DNA of 64,000 nucleotides from M3007 sp964484205 (lineage in GTDB: Bacteria; Bacteroidota; Bacteroidia; Chitinophagales; Saprospiraceae), in NCBI GenBank assembly GCA_964484205.1, contig CAZAEZ010000005.1:124001-188000 (forward strand), written 5' to 3'. The notes under the pieces are model-generated. The model worked only from the letters and a program-made list of their open reading frames with translations. It was not told the DNA's origin and ran no database searches. This document shows positions 44,097 through 52,696 of this stretch, in pieces. The translations under genes and the position numbers were made by a program. Each line of letters opens with the position of its first letter. Positions within the stretch are counted from its first letter, which is position 1.

Positions 44097-45350
44097 ATGC
44101 CCAAACGCTCGCCGCTGGCGCCAGTTTTTTTGACGGTTTTTCTGGATATGCTTGGGGTAGGGATAATAATTCCTGTGCTGCCGGCCCTTTTTATATCTCC
44201 AACCACCAGTTTTTTACCAATTGAAACAAGTGTGGCCGAGCGGTCGGTTTTGTATGGCTACCTGATCGCGATTTATCCGTTGATGCAGTTTTTTGGCGCA
44301 CCGGTATTGGGCGCCTTGTCGGACCGGCACGGGCGCCGGCCGATGTTGGTGATTTCGTTGCTGGGCACCCTGGTGGGGTACCTCCTGTTTGGCTGGGCTA
44401 TTTTGATCAAAAATTTGCCACTGCTTTTTTTAAGCCGGGCGCTGCCGGGGTTTACCGGCGGCAACATCAGCATCGTGTATTCAGCAATTTCAGATTTAAC
44501 GGCGGATGATCCCAAATCGCGACCCAAATATTTCGGGTTGGTCGGCATGGCCTTTGGTCTGGGATTTATACTTGGACCGGCGCTTGGGGGGCTGCTGGCG
44601 GATGATTCGGTGGTCTCCTGGTTCGACCATTCCACGCCATTTTGGTTCACTGCCGCGCTGACCTTCGTCAATATTATTTTGCTTTGGCGTTTGTTTCCGG
44701 AAACGCTGAAAAAACGCCGTGAAACGGCTATCCGCTTTTTATCCGGTGTGGCAAATATCCGCAAGGCATTTTCCTCTCCAAATTTGCGCGGTATTTTCCA
44801 GGTATCGCTGTTGCTTTCCCTTGGGTTTGCCTTTTTTACCCAGTTTTTTGCTGTTTACCTCATGCAGCGATTTGGCATGTCGGAAAAAGATATCGGGATT
44901 ATTTTCGCCTGGGTGGGCATCTGGCTGGTATTCACGCAGGGGGTAACCGTACGGCAGTTGTCCAAAAAGGTGGCTCCGCAGCGTATCCTGAAATTTTCGA
45001 TGTTATTGCTCGCCATCTCTATTCCCCTGGTGTTAATTCCGCAAAATCCTTGGGCGGTCATGTGGATTAATCCGCTCATCGCGACCTTCCAGGGAATCAC
45101 CTCTCCAAATTTGACCACCGTGGTGAGCGGCCAGGCCAGTACGCAGGAGCAGGGCGAGATTTTGGGGATCAATCAAAGTATGATTTCGGTGGGGCAAATG
45201 ATCCCGCCACTCATCGCAGGCTACCTGAACAGCCTGAACGGCGCCTTTCCGATTTTGGCGGGCGGAATCACTATTTTTCTCGGCTGGGCAACGTACATTA
45301 GCCTGCAATTGAAACAAGCCAAACGCGCCAGGGATGAAGAAAAAAAATGA
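44097..45350 (+). CDS. MFS transporter (TetA/multidrug-efflux type)
   Basis: This 417-residue inner-membrane protein has twelve hydrophobic helices, the MFS motif A between helices 2 and 3 (GALSDRHGRRPMLV) and a motif C-like region typical of drug/H+ antiporters (GLGFILGPALGG in helix 5). This places it with TCR/Tet-like exporters. The substrate is unknown. It overlaps the small DUF721 gene by 17 bp, so the two are co-translated. Start MPKRSPLAPVFLTVFLDMLG at 44097 leaves a short cytoplasmic tail before helix 1. Confidence 0.88.
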   Translation: MPKRSPLAPVFLTVFLDMLGVGIIIPVLPALFISPTTSFLPIETSVAERSVLYGYLIAIYPLMQFFGAPVLGALSDRHGRRPMLVISLLGTLVGYLLFGWAILIKNLPLLFLSRALPGFTGGNISIVYSAISDLTADDPKSRPKYFGLVGMAFGLGFILGPALGGLLADDSVVSWFDHSTPFWFTAALTFVNIILLWRLFPETLKKRRETAIRFLSGVANIRKAFSSPNLRGIFQVSLLLSLGFAFFTQFFAVYLMQRFGMSEKDIGIIFAWVGIWLVFTQGVTVRQLSKKVAPQRILKFSMLLLAISIPLVLIPQNPWAVMWINPLIATFQGITSPNLTTVVSGQASTQEQGEILGINQSMISVGQMIPPLIAGYLNSLNGAFPILAGGITIFLGWATYISLQLKQAKRARDEEKK

Positions 45351-45624
45351 CATTTCGCTGCAGGAAGCCATGCAAAACATGCTCCGCCAATACCGGCTCG
45401 AACCGCAGCTGAATGAAACGCGGATAAAAATGTTGTGGGAAAAACTGATGGGAAAAACGATCTCCACGTACACTTCAAACATCAGCATGCGCAAAAACAC
45501 GCTTTACCTGACTATTCTTTCGGCGCCCTTAAAACACGAGCTCTCCTTCGCGAAGGAGAAAATTAAAAATTTGCTGAATGAAGAGATGGGCGAAGACGTG
45601 ATCAAAGAAGTCGTTATTCGTTGA
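45334..45624 (+). CDS. DUF721 domain protein
   Basis: This 96-residue basic protein matches the DUF721 family (related to DciA): QEAMQNMLRQYRLEPQLNETRIKMLWEKLMG followed by the strand-rich ISTYTSNISMRKNTLYLTI and a helical end with SFAKEKIKNLLNEEMGEDV. Family members often lie near recF in this phylum and have a suspected role with DNA replication or repair, but here it is coupled to an MFS gene. Function is not established for this subtype. Confidence 0.85.
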   Translation: MKKKNDISLQEAMQNMLRQYRLEPQLNETRIKMLWEKLMGKTISTYTSNISMRKNTLYLTILSAPLKHELSFAKEKIKNLLNEEMGEDVIKEVVIR

Positions 45625-45648
45625 GGCTGTTCGTAAATACCATAAAAT

Positions 45649-46635
45649 TTATTTGTCCGGACGTTTTCCGGCGTTCAGGAAATCCTGGTACGCTTTTAAA
45701 TTGTCCCATTCGCCATTGGCAGCGAGCAAGGCCTGCGCCGACCAGGTGCCGGGGTCGTGCATCGCAAACCGCGAGCCGGCAGCATCCAGGATGTCCTGCA
45801 GCTGCTGCACGCTGGTGGCAGCCAATTGGCCGTACGTGGTAATGTCGGCCTTGAATAACAGTTCTTCAATTTTTGGACCGATGCCTTCGACAATTTTGAG
45901 GTCGTCGCGCGGCCCGGTTGATACAGCAGCAATTACGGGCGCTTCCGATTTTCCGCCTGTTGATTTGGTTGCAGGTTTTTCTGCCGCCGGCGCCTCCGGC
46001 ATCGGGACAATACTTTCGGGTGTAGGAGGTGTAATGGCGGGGTTTGATTCCAGCTCATCCAGGGGACGTAAGCCCGGTTCGGGGTCGATAATGATTCCGA
46101 CGTCATTTCCTGCTTGGGTTGCAGACGTTGAAGGGCCTTCATCATTGCCGGCGACAGATTCCAGGTCGGGGAGTTCCTCTTCAAGCGGCGCACTGGGCAG
46201 CGGCTCCGTGGAAGCCGCCGTATTGCCGGTTGTGCCGCCTTCGGCATCCAAGGAAAGCCCGAGTTCGGATTCCAGTTGCCGGTTTCGTTCCTGCAATTTT
46301 TCCAGATCACTCTCCTGAATGGTCAATTGATTGCGCAGTTTTTCCAAATCCCAGTTCTGGTTTTGCACCTGACCTTCGAGCGAGGTTTGCTCACTTTCGA
46401 GGGTAGACAGTTTTTTCTTCAAATCTTCGTTTTCCTGCCGCAGCGTCGTCGCGGTGGAGTCCAGACTTACATTTTCAATGCGCAGCCGTTCTGCTTCCTG
46501 GCGGTACTTGCTCCACAATACCCAACCTAGCCACACGCCCAGGAGAAAGGTAACCAGGAGCATGAAAATAATTTCGAACGTGTGTGTGGTGAAAGTGCCG
46601 GTGCCGGGGCCCTGGAAAATATTTTGTTCAAACAT
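45649..46635 (-). CDS. Membrane-anchored coiled-coil protein with helix-hairpin-helix C-terminus
   Basis: This 328-residue protein has one transmembrane helix near the N-terminus (FEIIFMLLVTFLLGVWLGWVLW, about 22-43), a coiled coil (about 48-125: TLRQENEDLKKKLSTLESEQ), a low-complexity acidic/proline linker (about 130-240) and a C-terminal helix-hairpin-helix-like domain (DDLKIVEGIGPKIEELLFKADITTYGQLAA) as in DUF4332 or ribosomal-protein-linked HhH modules. The HhH domain faces the cytoplasm if the N-terminus is periplasmic. It is followed upstream by an OmpA-type gene on the same strand. Role unknown; a DNA- or RNA-tethering function is only a guess. Confidence 0.75.
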   Translation of the reverse strand: MFEQNIFQGPGTGTFTTHTFEIIFMLLVTFLLGVWLGWVLWSKYRQEAERLRIENVSLDSTATTLRQENEDLKKKLSTLESEQTSLEGQVQNQNWDLEKLRNQLTIQESDLEKLQERNRQLESELGLSLDAEGGTTGNTAASTEPLPSAPLEEELPDLESVAGNDEGPSTSATQAGNDVGIIIDPEPGLRPLDELESNPAITPPTPESIVPMPEAPAAEKPATKSTGGKSEAPVIAAVSTGPRDDLKIVEGIGPKIEELLFKADITTYGQLAATSVQQLQDILDAAGSRFAMHDPGTWSAQALLAANGEWDNLKAYQDFLNAGKRPDK

Positions 46636-46673
46636 GCGGGTTTCAGGTTTTGTATTCGTGTTTGTGTTTTTAG

Positions 46674-47291
46674 TTATTGGCTAACGCGCACTTCTACGCG
46701 ACGGTTTTTGTACCGCCCTTGCGGGTTGTCATTGGTCGCAAGGGGTTTTGTTTCGCCATAGGATTTGCAAATGATCTGACTTTTAGTCACGCCTTTGGCG
46801 ATCAAAATATCCCGGATGTTTTTTGCCCGGCGCAGCGCAAAGGTATAGTTGGTTTTACTGTCGCCCACATTGTCGGTATGGCCGGTGAGCGTAACTTTTC
46901 CGCCGCCTGCGACCAATTGCCGGGCCAGCTGCGTCAGATAGGCATCAATAGCGGCGTCTTCCTCCTTGCGGGTCGAATTGTAGGGAAAATGGATGCGCGC
47001 ATGATCGGCAAGTTCTTCGACATTTACCTTGTTGAGATCGGGCTCCGTCGTTACTTCAGGGGTTGCCGGCGCCGGGGCAGTTGCCGGTTGTTGCCCGGCC
47101 GGTGTTACCGCAGTCCCGGAATTGTATGTGTCCGAGTCATTTTTTGCCAATAAATCAGGTTCGAAGGAAATAGCCTGTTGGGCTTGTGCCGGCCGGTCGC
47201 CACATTGCTGTTTTATGCCACAAACATACCGGTACCAACACAAAATACTCCAAACGACAAAAACACTCAACACAAGGGCGCGTGAACTCAT
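46674..47291 (-). CDS. OmpA-family peptidoglycan-binding protein
   Basis: This 205-residue protein has a single N-terminal hydrophobic helix (ALVLSVFVVWSILCWYRYV), a proline/threonine-rich linker and a C-terminal OmpA domain (HFPYNSTRKEEDAAIDAYL, TLTGHTDNVGDSKTNYTFALRRAKNIRDIL, SYGETKPLATNDNPQGRYKNRRVEV) with the peptidoglycan-contacting TD-x10-LS/R-type pattern. It anchors the envelope to peptidoglycan. It lies 38 bp upstream of the helix-hairpin-helix gene on the same strand and has its own promoter at 47358. Confidence 0.88.
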   Translation of the reverse strand: MSSRALVLSVFVVWSILCWYRYVCGIKQQCGDRPAQAQQAISFEPDLLAKNDSDTYNSGTAVTPAGQQPATAPAPATPEVTTEPDLNKVNVEELADHARIHFPYNSTRKEEDAAIDAYLTQLARQLVAGGGKVTLTGHTDNVGDSKTNYTFALRRAKNIRDILIAKGVTKSQIICKSYGETKPLATNDNPQGRYKNRRVEVRVSQ

Positions 47292-47357
47292 ACAGCTCGG
47301 GTTTAATCAAAAAATAATGCGAAATCTACTGCAAATCAGGCAAAATACCTGATGTGC

Positions 47358-47390
47358 CAAATTTACGGTTATTTTGCTCCATCGAACAAA
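47358..47390 (-). promoter_or_regulatory. -33/-7 promoter of the OmpA-type gene
   Basis: On the minus strand TTTG (47390-47387) is followed after 21 bases by TAAATTTG (47365-47358). Both parts match the Bacteroidota consensus; a start near 47351 leaves a leader of about 60 bases before the ATG at 47291. Confidence 0.75.
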
Positions 47391-47523
47391 TACCCGGTTG
47401 ACTTCATAGAACATTACCGGGAAAATCCGCCGGAGACTTTTTTGAACAGGTTTCTGAAATTAGTCGAAGGCCGGGTCAACCTTCGGGCGTTTTTTAGGTT
47501 CATAACCGGGATTGTCATTATTT

Positions 47524-49302
47524 ATGGAAGCAGAAAAAACTAAACCCAGGCTGTCGCGGGAAAGTTTGCGCGAAGCGCTCAAAATTTTTGAATTTGTACG
47601 GCCTTACCGCTGGCAGTTTATCGGCGGATTAGTCCTGCTGTTTTTGTCCAGCGCCGTTTTCATGGTTTTTCCCTACGTAATCGGGAAAATGCTCGATGTG
47701 GCGCAGGGTGTGATCGTGGATTTTGATCTAAAAAAAATCGGTATTTTCCTGGTTGTGGTACTGGCTGTCCAGGGCGTGATCTCCTACCTGCGGGTGATGA
47801 TGTTTGCGGTGGTGAGTGAAAAAGGAACGGCAGATGTGCGCCGGGCCCTGTACCAGCGCCTCATCGCTTTGCCGATTGTTTTTTATGAAAAAAGCAGGGT
47901 GGGGGAGTTGGTCAGCCGCCTGACCAATGATGTTGAAAAACTGTACAACACGTTTTATTTCATCCTTGCCGAATTTATCCGCCAGGTCATCATTCTGGTC
48001 GGCGGTATTGCCATGCTGACTTACATGACCCCCAAACTGGCCGGAGTTATGCTGATCACCTTTCCGGTCATTGTGGTCGGGGCGTTGATCTTTGGCCGGT
48101 GGGTGCGCAAGCTTTCCCGGAGGCGGCAGGAAATTCTGGCGGAAACCAACACGGTGCTCGACGAAACGCTCCAGTCGATCCATGCCGTAAAAGCGTTTAC
48201 CAACGAATTGTTTGAGCGCATGCGGTACGGCCGTTCGAACGATCAGGTGGTGGAGGTGTCCATGCGGTACGCCCGGGGTCGGGCCATCTTTGCGGTGTTT
48301 ATCATCACCATGCTTTTCGGGGTGTTCTTTTTCGTGATCGGTTATGGCATGTACCTCATCCAAACCAATCAAATGACTGCGGGCGAACTCATCACCTCCG
48401 TAACCTACACCGCCGTGGTTGGCGGATCGATTGCCGGCCTGGGGAATTTTTACACCGAGTTGGTCGGCACAATCGGCGCTACCGAGCGCATTCGCGAAAT
48501 TTTGAAATCAAAAACCGAGGTCGAAGAACGCCCGCAAACCAATATGCCGGCACAACGGTTGACGGGCGATGTGCATTTCGACGATGTGCGTTTTGCCTAT
48601 CCGACCCGCTCGAACATGCCGGTGCTGAAAGGCGTGAGCCTGACTATCCCTTCGGGAAAAAAAGTCGCACTCGTCGGCCAGAGCGGCGCCGGCAAATCGA
48701 CGATCATGCAGTTGCTGTTGCAATTCCACCGGCCCGACTCCGGTGTGATCAGCATAGACGGCGTGAACATTAACGAATACGACCTGGAATCCTACCGGCA
48801 GAATTTCGCGCTGGTACCCCAGGAGGTGATCCTGTTCGGCGGCACGATCCGGGAAAATATTTTGTACGGAAAACCGGATGCTTCGGAAGTGGAGATCATC
48901 GAGGCGGCCAGAAAAGCCAATGCCTGGGATTTTATCCGAAGTTTTCCGGAAGGTCTGGAAACAGTGGTGGGCGAGCGCGGCATCAAACTGTCGGGCGGCC
49001 AACGCCAGCGCATTGCCATTGCCCGGGCTATCCTGCGCGATCCGGCAATTTTACTGCTCGATGAGGCTACCTCTTCGCTCGATGCCGAAAGTGAAAAAGT
49101 GGTGCAGGACGCGCTGAACAACCTCATGGTTGGACGCACGAGTATTATCATTGCACACCGCCTGGCTACGGTGCGGGAGGTGGATTGCATTTATGTTTTG
49201 GAAGGCGGCCAAATTGTTGAAGAGGGCACACACGAGTATCTTTCAGAAATGGAAGACGGCGTGTACAGCAGCCTGGCCAAGTTGCAGTTTGACCTGGTTT
49301 GA
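47524..49302 (+). CDS. ABC exporter (fused permease-ATPase)
   Basis: This 592-residue half-transporter has an N-terminal six-helix ABC_membrane domain (about 30-300) and a C-terminal ATPase: Walker A GQSGAGKST (~384-392), Q-loop LVPQEVILFGGT, signature LSGGQRQRIAIARAIL, Walker B ILLLDEATSSLD and H-loop IIAHRLATVREVD. It resembles MsbA and bacterial TAP-like exporters; lipid or drug substrates are possible. I use the ATG at 47524 (MEAEKTKPRLS); the frame also contains an upstream TTG at 47512. The gene is monocistronic and diverges from the OmpA-type gene. Confidence 0.92.
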   Translation: MEAEKTKPRLSRESLREALKIFEFVRPYRWQFIGGLVLLFLSSAVFMVFPYVIGKMLDVAQGVIVDFDLKKIGIFLVVVLAVQGVISYLRVMMFAVVSEKGTADVRRALYQRLIALPIVFYEKSRVGELVSRLTNDVEKLYNTFYFILAEFIRQVIILVGGIAMLTYMTPKLAGVMLITFPVIVVGALIFGRWVRKLSRRRQEILAETNTVLDETLQSIHAVKAFTNELFERMRYGRSNDQVVEVSMRYARGRAIFAVFIITMLFGVFFFVIGYGMYLIQTNQMTAGELITSVTYTAVVGGSIAGLGNFYTELVGTIGATERIREILKSKTEVEERPQTNMPAQRLTGDVHFDDVRFAYPTRSNMPVLKGVSLTIPSGKKVALVGQSGAGKSTIMQLLLQFHRPDSGVISIDGVNINEYDLESYRQNFALVPQEVILFGGTIRENILYGKPDASEVEIIEAARKANAWDFIRSFPEGLETVVGERGIKLSGGQRQRIAIARAILRDPAILLLDEATSSLDAESEKVVQDALNNLMVGRTSIIIAHRLATVREVDCIYVLEGGQIVEEGTHEYLSEMEDGVYSSLAKLQFDLV

Positions 49303-49470
49303 AATGTAGCATGGAGGAAGATTTGCCGTTTGGAAATATCCCACGAGGCCCGGATTACCTTGGATTGATTTTTGACAAGTAAGGCCGCATGCTTTTAACA
49401 CAACCCCGGAAACTAAAGCCAATTCACATACGTTTTCAACCTATTCTTTTTAGCCTTTCAACACAACTCC

Positions 49471-50136
49471 ATGTTCCAGCGAAAATCCACGTTTTTCAAC
49501 CTGAGTCTTACCAGCCTCCTGATCACTGTTTTTGCCTTCAATTTATCGGCACAATCGGATAGTGATTGGAAATTAAAATCCGAAAAAAGCGGTGTCAAGG
49601 TCTATTACCGGAAAACATCGGATATCTACGAACTCAAACTGGCTACTTCCATAAAAGTGCCGCTTCCCGGCATTGTCCGGCTGTTCGATGAAGTGGATAA
49701 TTACCCCACCTGGGGTTACAAAGTTTCGGAAGCGCGCCTGCTCAAACGCGTTTCACCGACCGAGATGTACTATTATTCCAAAATTGACTTCCCCTGGCCG
49801 ATGAGCGACCGCGACCTGGTTTTGCACACCAAACTGGAACAAAATGCGCACAACAATGCCGTTACCTCCAGCAGCGTGGCTGTGTCCGGCTGGGTTCCTG
49901 AAAAAAAAGACGTGGTGCGTATTAAAAATGCCAACACAAAATGGACCATGATCCCCGGTGAAGGCGGCTGGTTGTACGTGGAATATTACCTCTACTCCGA
50001 CCCCGGCGGCAGCATTCCCGATTGGGCCATCAACCTGGCGCTCGATGTGGGCCCGCGCGAAACGGTTAAACAAATGAAGGTGATCCTGAAAGAAACGACC
50101 TACCAAAACACCAAGCTTGCCCATATCAAAGAGTAG
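49471..50136 (+). CDS. START/SRPBCC-domain exported protein
   Basis: This 221-residue protein has a signal peptide (FFNLSLTSLLITVFAFNLSAQ, cleavage near residue 28) and a START-like lipid-binding domain: DWKLKSEKSGVKVYYRKTS, FDEVDNYPTWGYKVSEARLLKRV, IDFPWPMSDRDLVL and VKQMKVILKE near the end. It probably binds a hydrophobic ligand in the periplasm. It stands alone: 168 bp separate it from the ABC exporter and a repeat-rich interval follows it. No ligand can be named. Confidence 0.85.
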   Translation: MFQRKSTFFNLSLTSLLITVFAFNLSAQSDSDWKLKSEKSGVKVYYRKTSDIYELKLATSIKVPLPGIVRLFDEVDNYPTWGYKVSEARLLKRVSPTEMYYYSKIDFPWPMSDRDLVLHTKLEQNAHNNAVTSSSVAVSGWVPEKKDVVRIKNANTKWTMIPGEGGWLYVEYYLYSDPGGSIPDWAINLALDVGPRETVKQMKVILKETTYQNTKLAHIKE

Positions 50137-50253
50137 TTTTTTTCGGAAAAGGGTAGGGGACTAAATATGGGTCGCCCTGAATATTTCAGTTTCGAGAAAT
50201 TTGTGATTTTTATTTCGTGAAAATTTGCAAATAATTGATATTGATGCTTCTAT

Positions 50254-50421
50254 GTCCTTTTTTCTTGACAAAAAAGGACCAAAAAGTCAAGGCTGTATGC
50301 AAATCCTGCGATTTTGCCTGAAATCTACGGCGGCGCAAAACCAAACTCGCTCCTCCTGCGTCGTCGCTCAAACATGGTTTTGCTAAAAGCCGCCTCCGAT
50401 TTCGCAAAATCGGGATTTGCA
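50254..50421. repeat. Long imperfect inverted-repeat element
   Basis: The element begins with a perfect hairpin GTCCTTTTTT-CTTGAC-AAAAAAGGAC (50254-50279). A second CTTGAC/GTCAAG pair (50264-50269 and 50286-50291) could form an alternative stem. Larger arms TGCAAATCCTGCGATTTTG (from 50298) and CGCAAAATCGGGATTTGCA (to 50421) pair across ~60 bases. It occupies most of the 384-bp interval between the START gene and ubiD. I recall similar AAAAAGGAC/GTCAAG sequences as dispersed repeats in Bacteroidota genomes. The 70-residue open frame on the minus strand here (50210-50422) is a by-product of the repeat, not a gene. Confidence 0.7.
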
Positions 50422-50520
50422 TAAGGCCGGCCTACACCTTTGTTTAACTATTCGCTAAATAAAACAGGAGTCGGCCAAAAAATTGGGGATGACTTATGTT
50501 GCATTTTAAACTACCCGACT

Positions 50521-52338
50521 ATGGCGTATTCCAGTTTGCGCGATGCCGTGCGCGATTTAGAAAAAAACGGCATGTTGCTCCGCATTCGCGATGAAGTAGA
50601 CCCAAACCTGGAAATGGCGGAAATTCACCGGCAGGTGTTCGACCGGTCCGGACCGGCCATTTTGTTCGAACGCGTGAAAGGCAGCCCGTTCCAGGCCGTC
50701 AGCAATGTGTACGGTACGTTCAAGCAAACGGAATTTCTTTTCCGGCATACGCTCGACCGCGTCAAACGGGTAATCGAACTCAAAAAAGACCCGACCAACC
50801 TGATGAAAAAACCAGGCCGCTACCTCTCGGCGCCTTTCACGGCCTTGTCGGCCTTGCCAATGCGCAGCGTACTGGGCGCGCCTGTAACTTACGGGACCAC
50901 CACCATTGATAAACTGCCCCTGGTAAAAAGCTGGCCCATGGATGGCGGCGGGTTTGTGACCATGCCGCAGGTGTACACCGAAGATCCGGATGCGCCGGGG
51001 GTAATGCAGTCGAACCTGGGCATGTACCGCATTCAACTTTCCGGCAACGACTACGTGCTGAACGAAGAAGTCGGGTTGCATTACCAGCTCCACCGTGGCA
51101 TCGGTGTGCACCACAACAAATACAACCACCGGGACGAACCGTTCCGGTGCAGCATTTTTGTAGGCGGGCCGCCCAGTCATGCTTTTTCGGCTATCATGCC
51201 GCTGCCGGAAGGCCTGAGCGAGCTGACATTCGCCGGTATGCTGGCCGGACGCCGGTTTCGCCACACAGTGCGCGACGGGTACCGCCTGAGCGCCGACGCC
51301 GATTTTGTGATCGCCGGCGAAATCCTGAAAAATGTGAAAAAACCCGAAGGCCCCTTCGGCGACCACCTGGGTTATTACTCACTGACGCACGATTTTCCGG
51401 TCATGCGCGTACACCGGGTTTATCACCGGAAAGATCCACTCTGGCATTTTACCGTGGTGGGACGCCCGCCACAGGAGGACAGCAGTTTTGGCTGGTTGAT
51501 CCATGAGTTGGTGGCGCCGCTGACGCCGCAGGAATTCCCCGGACTCAAGGAACTGCACGCTGTCGATGCTGCCGGGGTGCATCCGCTGCTGCTGGCCATT
51601 GGGCACGAGCGTTACATGCCCTTCCGGGAGCGCCAGCCGGAAGAAATTCTGACGATTGCCAATCGGATACTGGGCTCCGGTCAAACCTCGCTGGCTAAAT
51701 TCCTGTTCATCGCCGCCTCCGACGATAACCCCCGGCTGGACACCCACGACATTCCCCATTTTTTTCAACATGTCCTGGAGCGGGTAGACTGGACCCGTGA
51801 TTTGCATTTTCAAACCCGCACCACCATCGACACCCTCGATTATTCGGGCAGTGGGTGGAATCAGGGTTCCAAGGTAGTGGTTGCCTGCCGGGGCGACCAG
51901 AAGCGTACACTGGCTACTGAACTTCCGCCCGGCTTCAACCTGCCCCCCGGCTTTTCAAATCCGCAGTTTTGCATGCCGGGTATCCTGGCTATTCAAGCGC
52001 CGGAATTTAAAACGGAGCAGGCTGCCCAGGCTGTGGCTGAAACGATTTGTCGCCATCTGGAAGGTCAGGCGTTGGAACAAATACCGCTGATCTTCCTGGT
52101 CGACGACAGCAAATTCACGGCAGCCACACTCAACAATTTTCTTTGGGTGGGTTTCACCCGGGCCAACCCCAGCCACGATGTGTATGGCGTGCAGGCGTTC
52201 ACCGAGCACAAGCATTGGGGCTGCCGGGGGCCGCTGGTGATCGATGCCCGGAAAAAGCCGCATCATGCGCCGGAATTGGAGGTCGACCCGGCTATGCAGA
52301 AACGGGTGGAAGCCTTACTCGGTAAGTATTCCTGGTAA
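50521..52338 (+). CDS. ubiD: UbiD-family decarboxylase
   Basis: This 605-residue prenyl-FMN-dependent decarboxylase matches UbiD: AYSSLRDAVRDLEKNGMLLRI at the N-terminus, the NVYGT signature and PFGDHLGYYS, which holds the catalytic glutamate region, then an R-x-E type HDFPVMRVHRVYHRKDPLWHFTVVGRPPQED block and the C-terminal WGCRGPLVIDARKKPHHAPEL. It acts in quinone synthesis or on an aromatic acid; in this phylum a menaquinone-pathway role is likely. The frame extends back to 50440, but the ATG at 50521 (MAYSSLRDAV) is the family start. ubiX is not in the window. Confidence 0.92.
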   Translation: MAYSSLRDAVRDLEKNGMLLRIRDEVDPNLEMAEIHRQVFDRSGPAILFERVKGSPFQAVSNVYGTFKQTEFLFRHTLDRVKRVIELKKDPTNLMKKPGRYLSAPFTALSALPMRSVLGAPVTYGTTTIDKLPLVKSWPMDGGGFVTMPQVYTEDPDAPGVMQSNLGMYRIQLSGNDYVLNEEVGLHYQLHRGIGVHHNKYNHRDEPFRCSIFVGGPPSHAFSAIMPLPEGLSELTFAGMLAGRRFRHTVRDGYRLSADADFVIAGEILKNVKKPEGPFGDHLGYYSLTHDFPVMRVHRVYHRKDPLWHFTVVGRPPQEDSSFGWLIHELVAPLTPQEFPGLKELHAVDAAGVHPLLLAIGHERYMPFRERQPEEILTIANRILGSGQTSLAKFLFIAASDDNPRLDTHDIPHFFQHVLERVDWTRDLHFQTRTTIDTLDYSGSGWNQGSKVVVACRGDQKRTLATELPPGFNLPPGFSNPQFCMPGILAIQAPEFKTEQAAQAVAETICRHLEGQALEQIPLIFLVDDSKFTAATLNNFLWVGFTRANPSHDVYGVQAFTEHKHWGCRGPLVIDARKKPHHAPELEVDPAMQKRVEALLGKYSW

Positions 52339-52406
52339 AAGTTTTCACCATGCCTCCGTGGTGCATACCCCTTGAAGAATTATTTTCCAAAAAAAATTGT
52401 TTCCCC

Positions 52407-52439
52407 TTTGGAAAAGCAAAAGCTGCGCGTGTATCTTTG
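52407..52439 (+). promoter_or_regulatory. -33/-7 promoter of tRNA-Glu
   Basis: TTTG at 52407-52410 is followed after 21 bases by TATCTTTG (52432-52439). This exact TAnnTTTG lies about 75 bp before the tRNA. An inverted repeat TTTTCCAAA/TTTGGAAAA (52383-52391 and 52407-52415) overlaps the -33 element and may serve as the ubiD terminator. Confidence 0.7.
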
Positions 52440-52515
52440 CCCCCGCTTCGGCGGAACAGGGATTCGAATCGCGTTTACTCCGCATTCCGAACTCCGTATT
52501 CTGCCCTCGCCAAAG

Positions 52516-52590
52516 GGTCCGTTCGTCTAGGGGTTAGGACGCATCCCTTTCACGGATGAAACACGGGTTCGATTCCCGTACGGACTACCA
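52516..52590 (+). tRNA. tRNA-Glu (anticodon TTC)
   Basis: The 75-nt sequence folds as a normal cloverleaf: acceptor GGTCCGT pairs with ACGGACT (one G-U), the D arm contains GTCTAGGGGTTAGGAC, the anticodon loop CTTTCAC carries TTC at positions 34-36, and the T arm is ACGGG-TTCGATT-CCCGT. The encoded 3' CCA is present. The accessory island starts right after this gene, which makes the tRNA 3' end a likely integration site. A copy of its 3' end elsewhere would mark the far border, but I did not find one inside the window. Confidence 0.95.
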
Positions 52591-52603
52591 CCCAATCAAG
52601 CAC

Positions 52604-52640
52604 AAATCCTTGTAAGTGAACAACTTGCAAGGATTTTTTT
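52604..52640 (+). terminator. Intrinsic terminator after tRNA-Glu
   Basis: A 13-bp stem AAATCCTTGTAAG / CTTGCAAGGATTT with one G-U pair encloses the loop TGAACAA and is followed by TTTT. It ends 14-50 bp after the tRNA. Confidence 0.85.
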
Positions 52641-52696
52641 GTTGGGGGAAAGCCATGTGGGGGGTAGAATGGGGGGTAAAATCTGCCTTGGCAGGC

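Noticed and set aside
43958..44224. 88-residue frame overlapping the MFS gene start
   Set aside because: It overlaps MFS coding sequence in another frame and has no recognisable domain.
47352..47543. 63-residue frame before the ABC exporter gene
   Set aside because: It overlaps the OmpA-gene promoter and the exporter start, and has no domain.
50210..50422. 70-residue minus-strand frame between START and ubiD genes
   Set aside because: It follows the inverted-repeat element exactly; the reading is a by-product of the repeat.
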